Positions 24,733-32,647 of a DNA stretch of 50,172 nt are shown here, piece by piece. The notes below the pieces were generated by a model. That model was not told the origin of the DNA and did not search any database. It saw nothing but the letters and a program-made list of their open reading frames with translations. The position numbers were made by a program, and so were the translations under genes. Within the stretch, counting starts at the first letter, position 1. Each line of letters opens with the position of its first letter. Location: positions 1-50,172 of the forward strand of contig NZ_MQTQ01000037.1 of assembly GCF_020532805.1 (NCBI RefSeq), written 5' to 3'. The DNA is from Arthrobacter sp. SO5. Its GTDB lineage: Bacteria; Actinomycetota; Actinomycetes; Actinomycetales; Micrococcaceae.

Positions 24733-24759
24733 TAACGGGTGCGGAAATCTTGCCGATAG
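24733..24759 (+). promoter_or_regulatory. Sigma-28-like promoter of flgN-flgK-flgL-fliW
   Basis: This reads TAAC, 15 bases, then GCCGATAG on the plus strand. It has the same spacing and nearly the same bases as the sites before flgB and fliC. Transcription would begin near 24766, giving a leader of about 115 bases before the FlgN gene. Confidence 0.65.
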
Positions 24760-24882
24760 TTTGTACGAACCCTGCTGCAGGCCTCATCGTCCGCACGACG
24801 CGACCACGCGGTGGGGTCATTGCATAAGTCACCGCATTGATCGCCCGCACCATTCGCACTCATATAGGGAGCCGTCCGGACC

Positions 24883-25365
24883 ATGGCCATCCACGAACTT
24901 TCAGCCCTGCTGTGGCGGGAGCGTGAACTCCTGGACGTTCTCACCTTCAAGCTGGAGGAAGAGCAGCTCCTTCTCACCTCGGGCAAGTCCCGCTGGCTCC
25001 CCCACGGCACCAAAGAAGTTGAACAGGTACTGGGCCATCTCTCCCAGGCGAGCCTGGCCCGCACCATCGAGGCGGCCGTCGTCGCCGAGGTCTGGGGACT
25101 TCCCACCGATGCCTCCCTGGCCGAATTGGCCGCCGCTGCCCCGGAGGGCGCCTGGGCCGAGGTCCTCACCGCGCACCTGACGGCGCTGACCCGGCAGACG
25201 GCCCTGATCAAGGAACTGCGCGACTCCAACGAGCAGTACCTGCGCACCGCTGTCCGCTCCACGCAGGAGTCACTGGCCGACCTTCGCCCCACAGCCGGCA
25301 CCTACGATGCGCACGGCAAGACCGGCGACACCGCATCCTCCCGCATCTTCGACAAGCAATTCTAA
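24883..25365 (+). CDS. flgN: FlgN-like flagellar chaperone
   Basis: This 160-residue helical protein begins MAIHELSALLWRERELLDVL and contains FKLEEEQLLLTSGKSRWLPH, the pattern of FlgN-family proteins. Its C-terminal helix has LRDSNEQYLRTAVRSTQESL. FlgN escorts the hook-filament junction proteins FlgK and FlgL, whose genes follow. An AGGGAG ribosome site lies upstream of the ATG. The family is loosely conserved, so context adds weight to the call. Confidence 0.85.
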   Translation: MAIHELSALLWRERELLDVLTFKLEEEQLLLTSGKSRWLPHGTKEVEQVLGHLSQASLARTIEAAVVAEVWGLPTDASLAELAAAAPEGAWAEVLTAHLTALTRQTALIKELRDSNEQYLRTAVRSTQESLADLRPTAGTYDAHGKTGDTASSRIFDKQF

Positions 25366-25375
25366 GGAAGCGACC

Positions 25376-26809
25376 TTGAGCACTTTCGGCGCCCTGAATA
25401 CCGCCTACCGCGGACTGACCGCAGCCCAGCAGGGCATGAATGTTGCCGGTCAGAACATCGCCAACGCCGCCACCGAGGGCTACACCCGGCAGCGCGTCGA
25501 GCAGTCCTCGCTGGCGGCACCCGCCCGTGGCCTCTTCAGCGGAGGTCTCCTGCAGGCCGGCCAGGGCGTGTCAGTGGACGCCATCGCACGGCTCGGCAAC
25601 AGCTTCCTCGACGGCGGGGTTCGCTCCACCGCCGCCCAGGCCGGCTACGCCGGTGTCCGTTCCTCCGCCCTGCAGGGCATCGAAGGCGTTCTCCAGGAAC
25701 CGGGCGAGAACGGCATCTCCACGGCACTGCATGGTTTCTGGTCCGCTTGGCAGGGCGCCGCCACCCAGCCCGACAAAGACGGCCCCAAGGGACTGCTCCT
25801 GAATGCGACAAACTCCGTGACGGACAAGATCTCCTCCGCCTACCAGGCCCTCGATGCCCAGTGGACCAGCGTCCGCGGCCAGGCACAGGACTCGGTGACC
25901 GCGGTCAACGCGGCAGCCGCCCAGGTTGCTTCCTACAACACGACCATCCGCTCCACCCTTGCCGCCGGCGGATCGGCCAACGAACTGATCGACGCGCGTG
26001 CCAAGCTCACGGACCAGATCGCTGGCTTGGCCGGCGGCACCGTCCGCGAACAGCCTGACGGCACGGTGGATGTCCTGGTCGGCGGCAATGCGCTCGTCAC
26101 GGGCGGCTCTGTCCGGACCTTGCAGCTGGCAGGCGCAACTAGGCTGGCGGATGCCACCGGCAACGCCCCGCGCGTCGAGTGGACCACGCCTACTCCCAGT
26201 AGCACGGCGGCCCTCGACGGCGGCGAAATCGCCGGTGCGCTCTCTGTCCTGGCGCCGGCCGACAAGGGCGGCGCAATCGCCCAGGCAGCCGAGTCCTACA
26301 ACTCCTTCGCAACCAAACTCGCCGAAATAGTCAACACCGTTCACAAACGAGGCCAGCTCCCTGACGATGCGCTCGGCAATCCTGGAGCGACTGAACGGGA
26401 CTTCTTCACGACGACCGGCGTCGGCCCCGCGGCGCTCAACATCCAGGGCCCGTCGGACACGAACGCCATCGCGCTGAAGCTAAAGGATCAGGGCGCCCTG
26501 GACACCAGCATTGCGGACGAGATCTCGCAGCTCGGTACGGGCCCGGATTCACCGGACAAAATCTGGTCAGGCATCGTCACCAACATCGGGGTGCAGTCCC
26601 GGGGAGCCCAGCAGCACGAGGCGCTCACCACGGCCGCCCAAATCTCGGCCCTGACCGGGCGGGCCTCCCAGGCCTCGGTCAGCCTGGACGAGGAAAACGT
26701 CAGCCTGCTCACCAACCAGCACGCCTACCAGGCCGCTGCCCGCGTGATGACCGCCGTCGACGAGGCCCTTGACGTCCTGATCAACCGCACCGGACTGGTA
26801 GGAAGATAA
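25376..26809 (+). CDS. flgK: Hook-filament junction protein FlgK (HAP1)
   Basis: This 477-residue protein begins LSTFGALNTAYRGLTAAQQG then MNVAGQNIANAATEGYTRQR, the FlgK N-terminus. The C-terminal axial coil is SLLTNQHAYQAAARVMTAVD. The TTG at 25376 is selected because AAGGAAG stands five bases ahead and the conserved domain begins there; upstream ATG codons are inside flgN. FlgK and FlgL join hook and filament. Confidence 0.95.
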   Translation: MSTFGALNTAYRGLTAAQQGMNVAGQNIANAATEGYTRQRVEQSSLAAPARGLFSGGLLQAGQGVSVDAIARLGNSFLDGGVRSTAAQAGYAGVRSSALQGIEGVLQEPGENGISTALHGFWSAWQGAATQPDKDGPKGLLLNATNSVTDKISSAYQALDAQWTSVRGQAQDSVTAVNAAAAQVASYNTTIRSTLAAGGSANELIDARAKLTDQIAGLAGGTVREQPDGTVDVLVGGNALVTGGSVRTLQLAGATRLADATGNAPRVEWTTPTPSSTAALDGGEIAGALSVLAPADKGGAIAQAAESYNSFATKLAEIVNTVHKRGQLPDDALGNPGATERDFFTTTGVGPAALNIQGPSDTNAIALKLKDQGALDTSIADEISQLGTGPDSPDKIWSGIVTNIGVQSRGAQQHEALTTAAQISALTGRASQASVSLDEENVSLLTNQHAYQAAARVMTAVDEALDVLINRTGLVGR

Positions 26810-26811
26810 CC

Positions 26812-27705
26812 ATGCTGAACCGCGTCACAAACCTGACCATGAGCGCGAACGCCCAGCGGACCCTGCTGACCCAGCAGTCCCGGCTGGCCGAACTGCAGGA
26901 AAAGGCCACCACTCTCACCAAGATCTCCCGCCCCTCGGACGATCCCGCCGCTACGGCCAAGGCATTGGAGACCCGGTCCCTTCTCGCAGCCAACGCCCAG
27001 TATGGCCGAAACATCGACGACGGCAACACCTGGCTCACCGCGGCTGATTCCGCCCTGGAGCAGGCCACTAACGTGATGCATAAGATCAAGGACCTCACCG
27101 TCCTGGCCGGCAACGGATCGCTGCCGCAGTCCGGCAAGAACGCCATCGCTGACGAGCTCAATTCCCTGAACGAGGAGCTTGTTTCGATCGCCAACAGCAA
27201 GCATCTGGGCCGCAACATTTTTGCCGGCAACTCGGATGAGCCGAAAGCCTTCAGCGGTCCCATGCCTCCTGATTTCAAGGGCGGCATTGGCCTCAGCCCC
27301 GTGGATCGGCGCATCAGCGCCACCCAGACGGTTCGGGTTGACGCCCCTGGCGAAGTAATTTTCGGCAGCGGCGCCACCTCGGTCTTCGGGGCCGTCAAGT
27401 CCATCGCTGATGCACTGAACGTCGGAACGGCCCCCACATCGCCGCAGCTCGGCAACCTTGAGTTCCGCTTTAACAGCATCGTCAACGGACGTGCTGACAT
27501 AGGAACACGGCAGGCCCAGCTGGAACGTGCCGGCACCGTCAACACAGATTTGGAGGCCAACTTGGATGCGCAGAAGATGGGCATAGAAAAGCTAGATCTT
27601 GGCAGCGTCATCATGGACCTGAAACTCCAGGAAACCAACTACCAGGTGGCCCTGGCCGCCACGGCCAAGGTCCTGCAGCCCACGCTGATGGACTTCCTCC
27701 GGTGA
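26812..27705 (+). CDS. flgL: Hook-filament junction protein FlgL (HAP3)
   Basis: This 297-residue flagellin-like protein has the N-terminus MLNRVTNLTMSANAQRTLLT and KISRPSDDPAATAKALETRS, and the C-terminal MDLKLQETNYQVALAATAKV then LQPTLMDFLR. It lies two bases after flgK and overlaps fliW by four bases (GTGA). Confidence 0.96.
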   Translation: MLNRVTNLTMSANAQRTLLTQQSRLAELQEKATTLTKISRPSDDPAATAKALETRSLLAANAQYGRNIDDGNTWLTAADSALEQATNVMHKIKDLTVLAGNGSLPQSGKNAIADELNSLNEELVSIANSKHLGRNIFAGNSDEPKAFSGPMPPDFKGGIGLSPVDRRISATQTVRVDAPGEVIFGSGATSVFGAVKSIADALNVGTAPTSPQLGNLEFRFNSIVNGRADIGTRQAQLERAGTVNTDLEANLDAQKMGIEKLDLGSVIMDLKLQETNYQVALAATAKVLQPTLMDFLR

Positions 27706-28094
27706 GTACCGCCGTGCTGAACACGCCAGTGTCATTCACCGCCCCCATGCCTGGACTCGAGAACGCCCACGACTTCACCCTGCGCACCGTCGAGGGCGCC
27801 ACCGGGCTGTACGCACTGGAAGCGGCCTCGGGGACGCCGGTGCGACTGTTCCTCGCCGACGCCGCCGTGTTCGTGCCCACCTACAACCCGCCGGTCCCGG
27901 CCGCCACGCTGCAGGCCCTGGAACTGGAGCAGGGTGACGCGCCGCAGGTGCTGGTGGTACTCAACCACTCCCCCGCCGCAACCACGGTGAACCTCATGGC
28001 ACCGATCATCCTGAACCCGGCCACGCGCCGCTGCACCCAGCTCGTGCTGGACGGCCGGGACTACCCGCTCCGGGCGGACCTCAACTCGCTCTGA
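27702..28094 (+). CDS. fliW: Flagellar assembly factor FliW
   Basis: This 130-residue FliW starts with a GTG overlapping the flgL stop. Family features include MPGLENAHDFTLRTVEGATG, the segment PQVLVVLNHSPAATTVNLMA, and PIILNPATRRCTQLVL. FliW binds flagellin and, when free, binds and blocks the RNA-binding regulator CsrA. No csrA gene is in the window; it may lie beyond the flhF-like gene. Coupling to flgL ties FliW dose to late flagellar expression. Confidence 0.93.
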   Translation: MSTAVLNTPVSFTAPMPGLENAHDFTLRTVEGATGLYALEAASGTPVRLFLADAAVFVPTYNPPVPAATLQALELEQGDAPQVLVVLNHSPAATTVNLMAPIILNPATRRCTQLVLDGRDYPLRADLNSL

Positions 28095-28113
28095 CTCGCC
28101 CCAGGCTCGGCCG

Positions 28114-28659
28114 TCACCAGAAATGCGCGACGTCGATGACCAGCCGTGAACCGGCGTCGGGTCCAGCCAGGGTGAACACCCGGAACGGCAACCGCGCCCG
28201 GACCCCGAGTCCCAGGCTGGAATAGCCCTCGAAGCTTCCCGCCCACGCCACCTGCCGGAAGGTCTGGTAGCCGCTGACGTTGGCCAGCTCATTCTTGTCG
28301 GCCGGGTTGTACGTGGCGTTGCCGCTGCTGTCATAGGCCGGCGCATTGACCGTGACCTCAAGGAACGCCTGGCCCCGCAGCGGAACCGGCAGCCCCGAGC
28401 CGTCCTGCAGCACCTGGGGGACGTACCGTACGGTGTACCCCGCGACTGGTCCGTTGAGGTCAATGACCAGCCGGTCAAAGCAGTAATGCTGGCCGGTGCG
28501 GACACCGGTCACCTGGGCCTGGCTCAGCGCCGGCTCCGCCTTGGCCAGCGATCCCCACACCAGTCCGCAGTAGGGATCAGCCTGCGCAGGACCCGGCGCC
28601 ACCAGCCCCAGCCCCGCGGCCATCAGCAAAGCCACCAGCAGTACCCGGATCTTCTTCAT
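28114..28659 (-). CDS. Secreted AMIN-like domain protein
   Basis: This 181-residue protein has a signal peptide (MKKIRVLLVALLMAAGLGLV, cleavage near PAQA-DPYC). The mature part has the AMIN-like pattern found in actinobacterial secreted proteins: HYCFDRLVIDLNGPVAGYTV, a beta-rich core, and a C-terminal PDAGSRLVIDVAHFW. AMIN-type modules often bind the cell wall or polysaccharide; the function is unknown here. The ATG at 28659 has an AGGGGGCGG site. It is convergent with fliW, 19 bases apart, with no evident terminator between them. Confidence 0.8.
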   Translation of the reverse strand: MKKIRVLLVALLMAAGLGLVAPGPAQADPYCGLVWGSLAKAEPALSQAQVTGVRTGQHYCFDRLVIDLNGPVAGYTVRYVPQVLQDGSGLPVPLRGQAFLEVTVNAPAYDSSGNATYNPADKNELANVSGYQTFRQVAWAGSFEGYSSLGLGVRARLPFRVFTLAGPDAGSRLVIDVAHFW

Positions 28660-28824
28660 GTGGGCCGCCCCCTCAAGTGATGAGATAGCTCCAGAATAGG
28701 AGCCTTTCCGGCCCGTATCGAGGGCTGGCGCAGGATCGGCGCCCAACCGTTAGGCTGCCCCGCGCCCGGTCACGGGACGGTTGCCCCGCCGTCGTCCGCT
28801 TGTGTGGGAAATCCCGTGGAAACG

Positions 28825-28862
28825 GCGAAGCGCCGGTCCCCTTGCGGGATCCGGCGCTTCGC
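28825..28862 (-). terminator. Terminator of the DUF4193 gene
   Basis: GCGAAGCGCCGG and CCGGCGCTTCGC pair over 12 bases. The loop itself can form a TCCC/GGGA inner stem. It lies about 40 bases after the DUF4193 stop. Confidence 0.7.
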
Positions 28863-28902
28863 AGAGCTGTACGTGACGTGATGCCGCGCGGTGGAAGGTC
28901 CC

Positions 28903-29205
28903 CTATCCTTCGCAGTCGCGGCAGTACTTCATGCCATTCTTTTCACGGGCAACCTGGGAGCGGTGGCGAACCAGGAAGCAGGAGGAGCAGGTGAATTCAT
29001 CGGACTGCTCGGGAACAACAATGACGGTCAGTTCTTCGCCGGAGAGATCCGCGCCGGGAAGGTCGATGCCCTCGGCGGTGTCGTTCTCGTCGACGTCGAT
29101 GACAGCGGTCTGGGCACCGCCGCCACGGGACGCCTGAAGGGCCTCCAGCGATTCGGCGGGAGATTCTTCTTCTGTCTTGCGTGGGGCGTCGTAATCGGTA
29201 GCCAT
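28903..29205 (-). CDS. DUF4193 family protein (small zinc-ribbon-like)
   Basis: This 100-residue protein has an acidic N-terminal half and a C-terminal FTCSSCFLVRHRSQVAREKN followed by MKYCRDCEG. The two C-x-x-C pairs would bind zinc. This is the DUF4193 family, widespread in actinobacteria and of unknown function. It stands alone with its own terminator. Confidence 0.9.
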   Translation of the reverse strand: MATDYDAPRKTEEESPAESLEALQASRGGGAQTAVIDVDENDTAEGIDLPGADLSGEELTVIVVPEQSDEFTCSSCFLVRHRSQVAREKNGMKYCRDCEG

Positions 29206-29417
29206 TTCGGGGGTTCACTTTCGTTGCTGCGCAGCGCCATTTCAGGCACCTCAGTGAAGCAGTTTAGGTCATTATGCGCGCAGTTGGAGAATAGTGTGCC
29301 GAAACAGACAGTTTAAGTCGCGCCGCCGCGCGAATTGGTCGGACAGGGCTCACCGCCGGCACCAAACAGCTGCCCGGAAAGGTCGACGCCGGGGGGCCGG
29401 TTCGGCGGGCAACCCGC

Positions 29418-29906
29418 TTAGGCCACCGGCCAGACGACAAGCGTCTTCCAGGCCGCGGGGTCCGGCTCCCTCGCCGGGTCGCTGAGGTAGTACTCCCACA
29501 TCGCGTCCCCGGGAGTGAGGCCTTCGGCCTGCATTTTCGCCATGATCGCCCCGTAGGTTTCAGGCAGGGACTCGTAGGGCCCGATATGCATGGCTTCGAC
29601 TGCCTGCCCGGCGGGGAGGGACCCTGCAGTCACGCCGCCGTCGCCGGCCTCCGGGAACGGCGTCGCCACCGGGAAGCCCGCTTCGACGTCGACGACGTCG
29701 GTGGGCATCCCGTGATACATCGCAAACGGCGGCCCGGCGAGTTGGACGTGCTGTTGCTGGGCCGCGCCCATAACGGCTCCGTAGGCGCGGCCGAAGAACT
29801 CGCGCAGGCCAACCATCGGAACCCTCTCGCGCAGCACCGCCGTCGGCTGCTCGTGAAGCTGGGTGGATTTGATGTCCGGCGTCTTTTCCGGATTCGTTTC
29901 AGTCAT
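29418..29906 (-). CDS. GyrI-like (effector-binding) domain protein
   Basis: This 162-residue protein has no DNA-binding part. The fold signature is seen in VPMVGLREFFGRAYGAVMGA, AGPPFAMYHGMP, and SLPAGQAVEAMHIGPYESLP then ETYGAIMAKMQAEGLTPGDA. Stand-alone GyrI-like proteins bind or hydrolyse small hydrophobic ligands. The ligand is unknown. The ATG at 29906 has a GGCGGAG sequence upstream. Confidence 0.85.
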   Translation of the reverse strand: MTETNPEKTPDIKSTQLHEQPTAVLRERVPMVGLREFFGRAYGAVMGAAQQQHVQLAGPPFAMYHGMPTDVVDVEAGFPVATPFPEAGDGGVTAGSLPAGQAVEAMHIGPYESLPETYGAIMAKMQAEGLTPGDAMWEYYLSDPAREPDPAAWKTLVVWPVA

Positions 29907-29964
29907 ACGCCAAGACTCCGCCGCCAGGTTTCAGGGGTCTAGGGGCGAACGTCCCGGCGCACGC

Positions 29965-30009
29965 CCGGCGTGAAACCGGCTGCCGAGGTGGCGGCCGGTT
30001 TCACGCCGG
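29965..30009 (-). terminator. Terminator after the multicopper oxidase gene
   Basis: CCGGCGTGAAACCGGC and GCCGGTTTCACGCCGG pair perfectly over 16 bases around a 13-base loop, 34 bases after the oxidase stop. There is no U-tract. Confidence 0.65.
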
Positions 30010-30043
30010 TTGGGCTGCGTCCTGCGTGCGCAGGCGGAACCTG

Positions 30044-32134
30044 TCAGCCCGCGGGTTGTCCCGGCTGCTTCGGTCCGATCCGGTAGGGGCGCATCATCTC
30101 GTTGTCCTCATGTTCGAGGATGTGGCAGTGCCATACGTACTGCCCCCGTTTGTTGAACGCGGCTTTGATGCGCGTGACCTCCCCGGGGAGCGCGACGACG
30201 GTGTCCTTGAGCCCGGTCTCCCAGAGCTCCGGCCCCGTCGGGACCGACCCGGGCGTCACCTGCACCTCCTGGGTGGCCTCGTCCACGGTGATGGGCTGCC
30301 GGTTCACTACTTCGAACAGGACCTCGTGGACGTGTATCGGGTGTGCGTCGCCGGTGGCGTTGTAGAACTCCCACACCTCGGTGGATCCGACGGCAGGGTT
30401 CTCGGTGACCTCGTCGCCCCACATGCGTTCCGTCCAGACGCCCGGAGCGGTATTGGGGTCTCCGGCGACGGTGCCGAGCAGGACCTCGGCGGGGGAACCG
30501 GGGAACGTGGTCGAGACCTTCTCCAGGAGTGCAAGCGGCCGCGTCACTGTTGCTGCCGGAACGGACGGCTGTGCCGGGAGGCGAAGGAACCTGGGCGGGG
30601 TCGTCTCGTCCTTGTCGTACCCCGTTCCGACCCGGAACTGAAGTATCTGCCCGGTCCCGTCAGGGTCCGAGGGGGCAAAGTCGACTCCGGGCTGGCCTCC
30701 GCCGTACGGCTCATCGGGTCCGACGTTATTGAGTACGTAGTTGCCGGCGTCCACGTTGGTGAAGTCCACGATGATGTCGGCACGTTCTGCCGGCCCCATC
30801 AGGAGACGGTTCCCGTTCCCGGTGGTGAGGTCGACCGGCTGGTCCAGGAAGCCGCCCTCGTTGCCGATCTGCCACGCCTCGACCCCCGGAATGGCATTGA
30901 AGTCCAGGATCAGGAACCGGGCCTGGCAGCCGTTGAGGAAGCGCAGCCGGTAGCGCCGCTGTTCGACGTCCAGGAACGGCCAGGTGTTGCCGTTGACCAT
31001 GAGCGTGTTGCCGAAGAACTCCGGGTTCCAGATCGGGGAGAGGTCGCTGTCCGGGATGAACGGGCCCGTGACGCCGTCGAAGAACGTCCGGCTGTCGGGG
31101 TAGAACAGTCCGCCATCGGTGTTGAAGGACCTGTCCTGGATGACGACGGGGATCTCGAACTGCTTCCGGTTCCGGCCCCGCTTATCGGAGTCCTCCGGTT
31201 TGGTCCTGGGCAGAACGGCCCGGCGCCCGTTGCGCGTGTCACGGACGGCGTCGTCGCCCTGGGGTCCGCCGCGGACGAGGTAGAACCCGGCCGGCCCGGC
31301 GTAGACGTTGAGGCGGGTCATGCCGACCGTATGGTCGTGGTACCACTTCGTGCCGGCTTCGGTGTTGGGGTACTGGAAGACGGCGAACCCCGGACCCCAC
31401 TTCGCGCCGAAGGACCTGCCGGCCTTCCGGGCGAAGAAGTCGTACCAGGTGCCGCTGGAGGCGTAGCCCGCCGGGATGTTGCGTGCTTTCGGGAGGAACC
31501 AGGCTTCTGCGTATCCGTCGCTCTCGTCGCCGACGCCCACCGCACCGTGCACGTGGGTGACCAGAGGCACCGGACCCTGGTACCGGCCGGGTGTCGAGGC
31601 GAAGGTGGGCCGGGTATCGCGTCCGGCCGTCCCGCCGCCCGGGTTGGCCCAGTGCAGGGTCGGGTCCACCGGCAGCAGGTGCGGCAGAAAGTTCCCGGAT
31701 CCGTCCGTCAGTTGGTTGATCCACTTGATCCGCACGGGACGCTTCCAGTCCGCCTCGATGGTCAGCGACGGTGCGTTGAAGATCTTGGGCGCCTTCGGGT
31801 TCAGCGTCTTTGCCGGCCCGTAGCCCCACACTGTCGTGGCCGGCAGCCCCGCCGGCAGGATCTGCTGGGCGAACTGGCGGACCGCGATCTCGTAGTAGTC
31901 AACAAGCTTCGACCCCATCCGCTTGGTCCCGGCCTTGGGCATCGGCGGCGGTACCAGCAACGGAGTCATGTATTTGGCGACTTGGCCCGGCGTCAACGTG
32001 CCGCCAGGGATCGCAACCGCCTGGACCAGCTGCGCGCTGCTGAACCGTTCCAACCCGGCACTCCCCAGCATCCGGGGGAGGAACATGCCGAGTGATCCGG
32101 CGGAAGTGAGTTTGAAGAACATACGACGATCCAT
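30044..32134 (-). CDS. Multicopper oxidase (CotA / bilirubin oxidase type), Tat-exported
   Basis: This 696-residue protein has all four copper-binding regions: THVHG (193-197), WYHDHT (264-269), HPIHVHE, and WHCHILEHEDNEMM (Cys670), the last with Met as axial type-1 ligand. It couples oxidation of phenols, bilirubin-like compounds or metal ions to reduction of oxygen to water. The N-terminus DRRMFFK fits the twin-arginine signal motif, with a short hydrophobic stretch after it, so export as a folded protein is likely. It is longer than Bacillus CotA (about 510 residues) because of an N-terminal extension of about 100 residues and internal loops. The ATG at 32134 follows GGGGAAG. It is a single-gene unit. 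Confidence 0.93.
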   Translation of the reverse strand: MDRRMFFKLTSAGSLGMFLPRMLGSAGLERFSSAQLVQAVAIPGGTLTPGQVAKYMTPLLVPPPMPKAGTKRMGSKLVDYYEIAVRQFAQQILPAGLPATTVWGYGPAKTLNPKAPKIFNAPSLTIEADWKRPVRIKWINQLTDGSGNFLPHLLPVDPTLHWANPGGGTAGRDTRPTFASTPGRYQGPVPLVTHVHGAVGVGDESDGYAEAWFLPKARNIPAGYASSGTWYDFFARKAGRSFGAKWGPGFAVFQYPNTEAGTKWYHDHTVGMTRLNVYAGPAGFYLVRGGPQGDDAVRDTRNGRRAVLPRTKPEDSDKRGRNRKQFEIPVVIQDRSFNTDGGLFYPDSRTFFDGVTGPFIPDSDLSPIWNPEFFGNTLMVNGNTWPFLDVEQRRYRLRFLNGCQARFLILDFNAIPGVEAWQIGNEGGFLDQPVDLTTGNGNRLLMGPAERADIIVDFTNVDAGNYVLNNVGPDEPYGGGQPGVDFAPSDPDGTGQILQFRVGTGYDKDETTPPRFLRLPAQPSVPAATVTRPLALLEKVSTTFPGSPAEVLLGTVAGDPNTAPGVWTERMWGDEVTENPAVGSTEVWEFYNATGDAHPIHVHEVLFEVVNRQPITVDEATQEVQVTPGSVPTGPELWETGLKDTVVALPGEVTRIKAAFNKRGQYVWHCHILEHEDNEMMRPYRIGPKQPGQPAG

Positions 32135-32422
32135 GACAGCTTCCCCTTTTAGTAGCGTCCCGGTCCCGTCTGTCCGCCGCCTGGACCCGCACCCACCTGC
32201 TGCCGAGCAGGCTTAAGCCGTGTCGTCCGTGGCGTCGCCGGCTGCCAGCACGTGCGAACGTCCAAAATGGATCAATCCATTTGCGGTCACCATAGCCATG
32301 GAGCCTTGGGAAAAGGTTGGGGAAGAAAAGCCAGCCGCTCCGCACTGTCGTCGCTTGGCGGGAAGTCGGACGCGTCCGGCGGATAGTGTCGGCCGGGTCA
32401 CGCGGACGACGGCCTTCGTTGG

Positions 32423-32496
32423 GGCCCCCTGTCGGATTCGAACCGACGACCCCCGCTTTACAAGAGCGGTGCTCTGGCCAACTGAGCTAAGGAGGC
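32423..32496 (-). tRNA. tRNA-Thr (anticodon UGU)
   Basis: The minus strand folds as a full cloverleaf of 74 bases: acceptor GCCTCCT with AGGGGGC, D stem GCTC/GAGC, anticodon arm CCGCT-CTTGTAA-AGCGG with anticodon TGT, and T arm GTCGG-TTCGAAT-CCGAC. CCA is not encoded in full. Confidence 0.96.
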
Positions 32497-32583
32497 ATTC
32501 CTGCTAACCGGCCGGAACCGGAACGCGTGTAGGCGCCCGGCGCCACGGCGCTAGATAAGGTTAGCCCACGGACGCCCGGTGGT

Positions 32584-32623
32584 AAAAACAGGCCCGGCCC
32601 GGGACGCACCCGGGCCGGGCCTG
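32584..32623 (-). terminator. Rho-independent terminator of the DsbA-like gene
   Basis: CAGGCCCGGCCCGGG and CCCGGGCCGGGCCTG pair over 15 bases around a five-base loop, and the transcript then reads TTTTT. It lies 24 bases past the stop of the DsbA-like gene. It is the most canonical terminator in the window. Confidence 0.9.
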
Positions 32624-32647
32624 CTGCTGTTTCAGCCGGAGACGCTG

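Noticed and set aside
24626..24859. Minus-strand frame of 77 codons upstream of fliC
   Set aside because: It covers both divergent promoters and has no ribosome site or family pattern.
30026..32095. Plus-strand frame of 689 codons opposite the multicopper oxidase
   Set aside because: High-GC shadow frame; no recognisable domain, whereas the minus-strand frame has all copper motifs.
32213..32401. Minus-strand frame of 62 codons between the oxidase and the tRNA
   Set aside because: No start signal or domain. The 288-base gap shows no other gene.
32220..32507. Plus-strand frame of 95 codons across the tRNA gene
   Set aside because: Its C-terminal part is the reverse complement of tRNA-Thr translated (the well-known spurious CRIRTDDPRFTRAV-type peptide); no ribosome site or domain.
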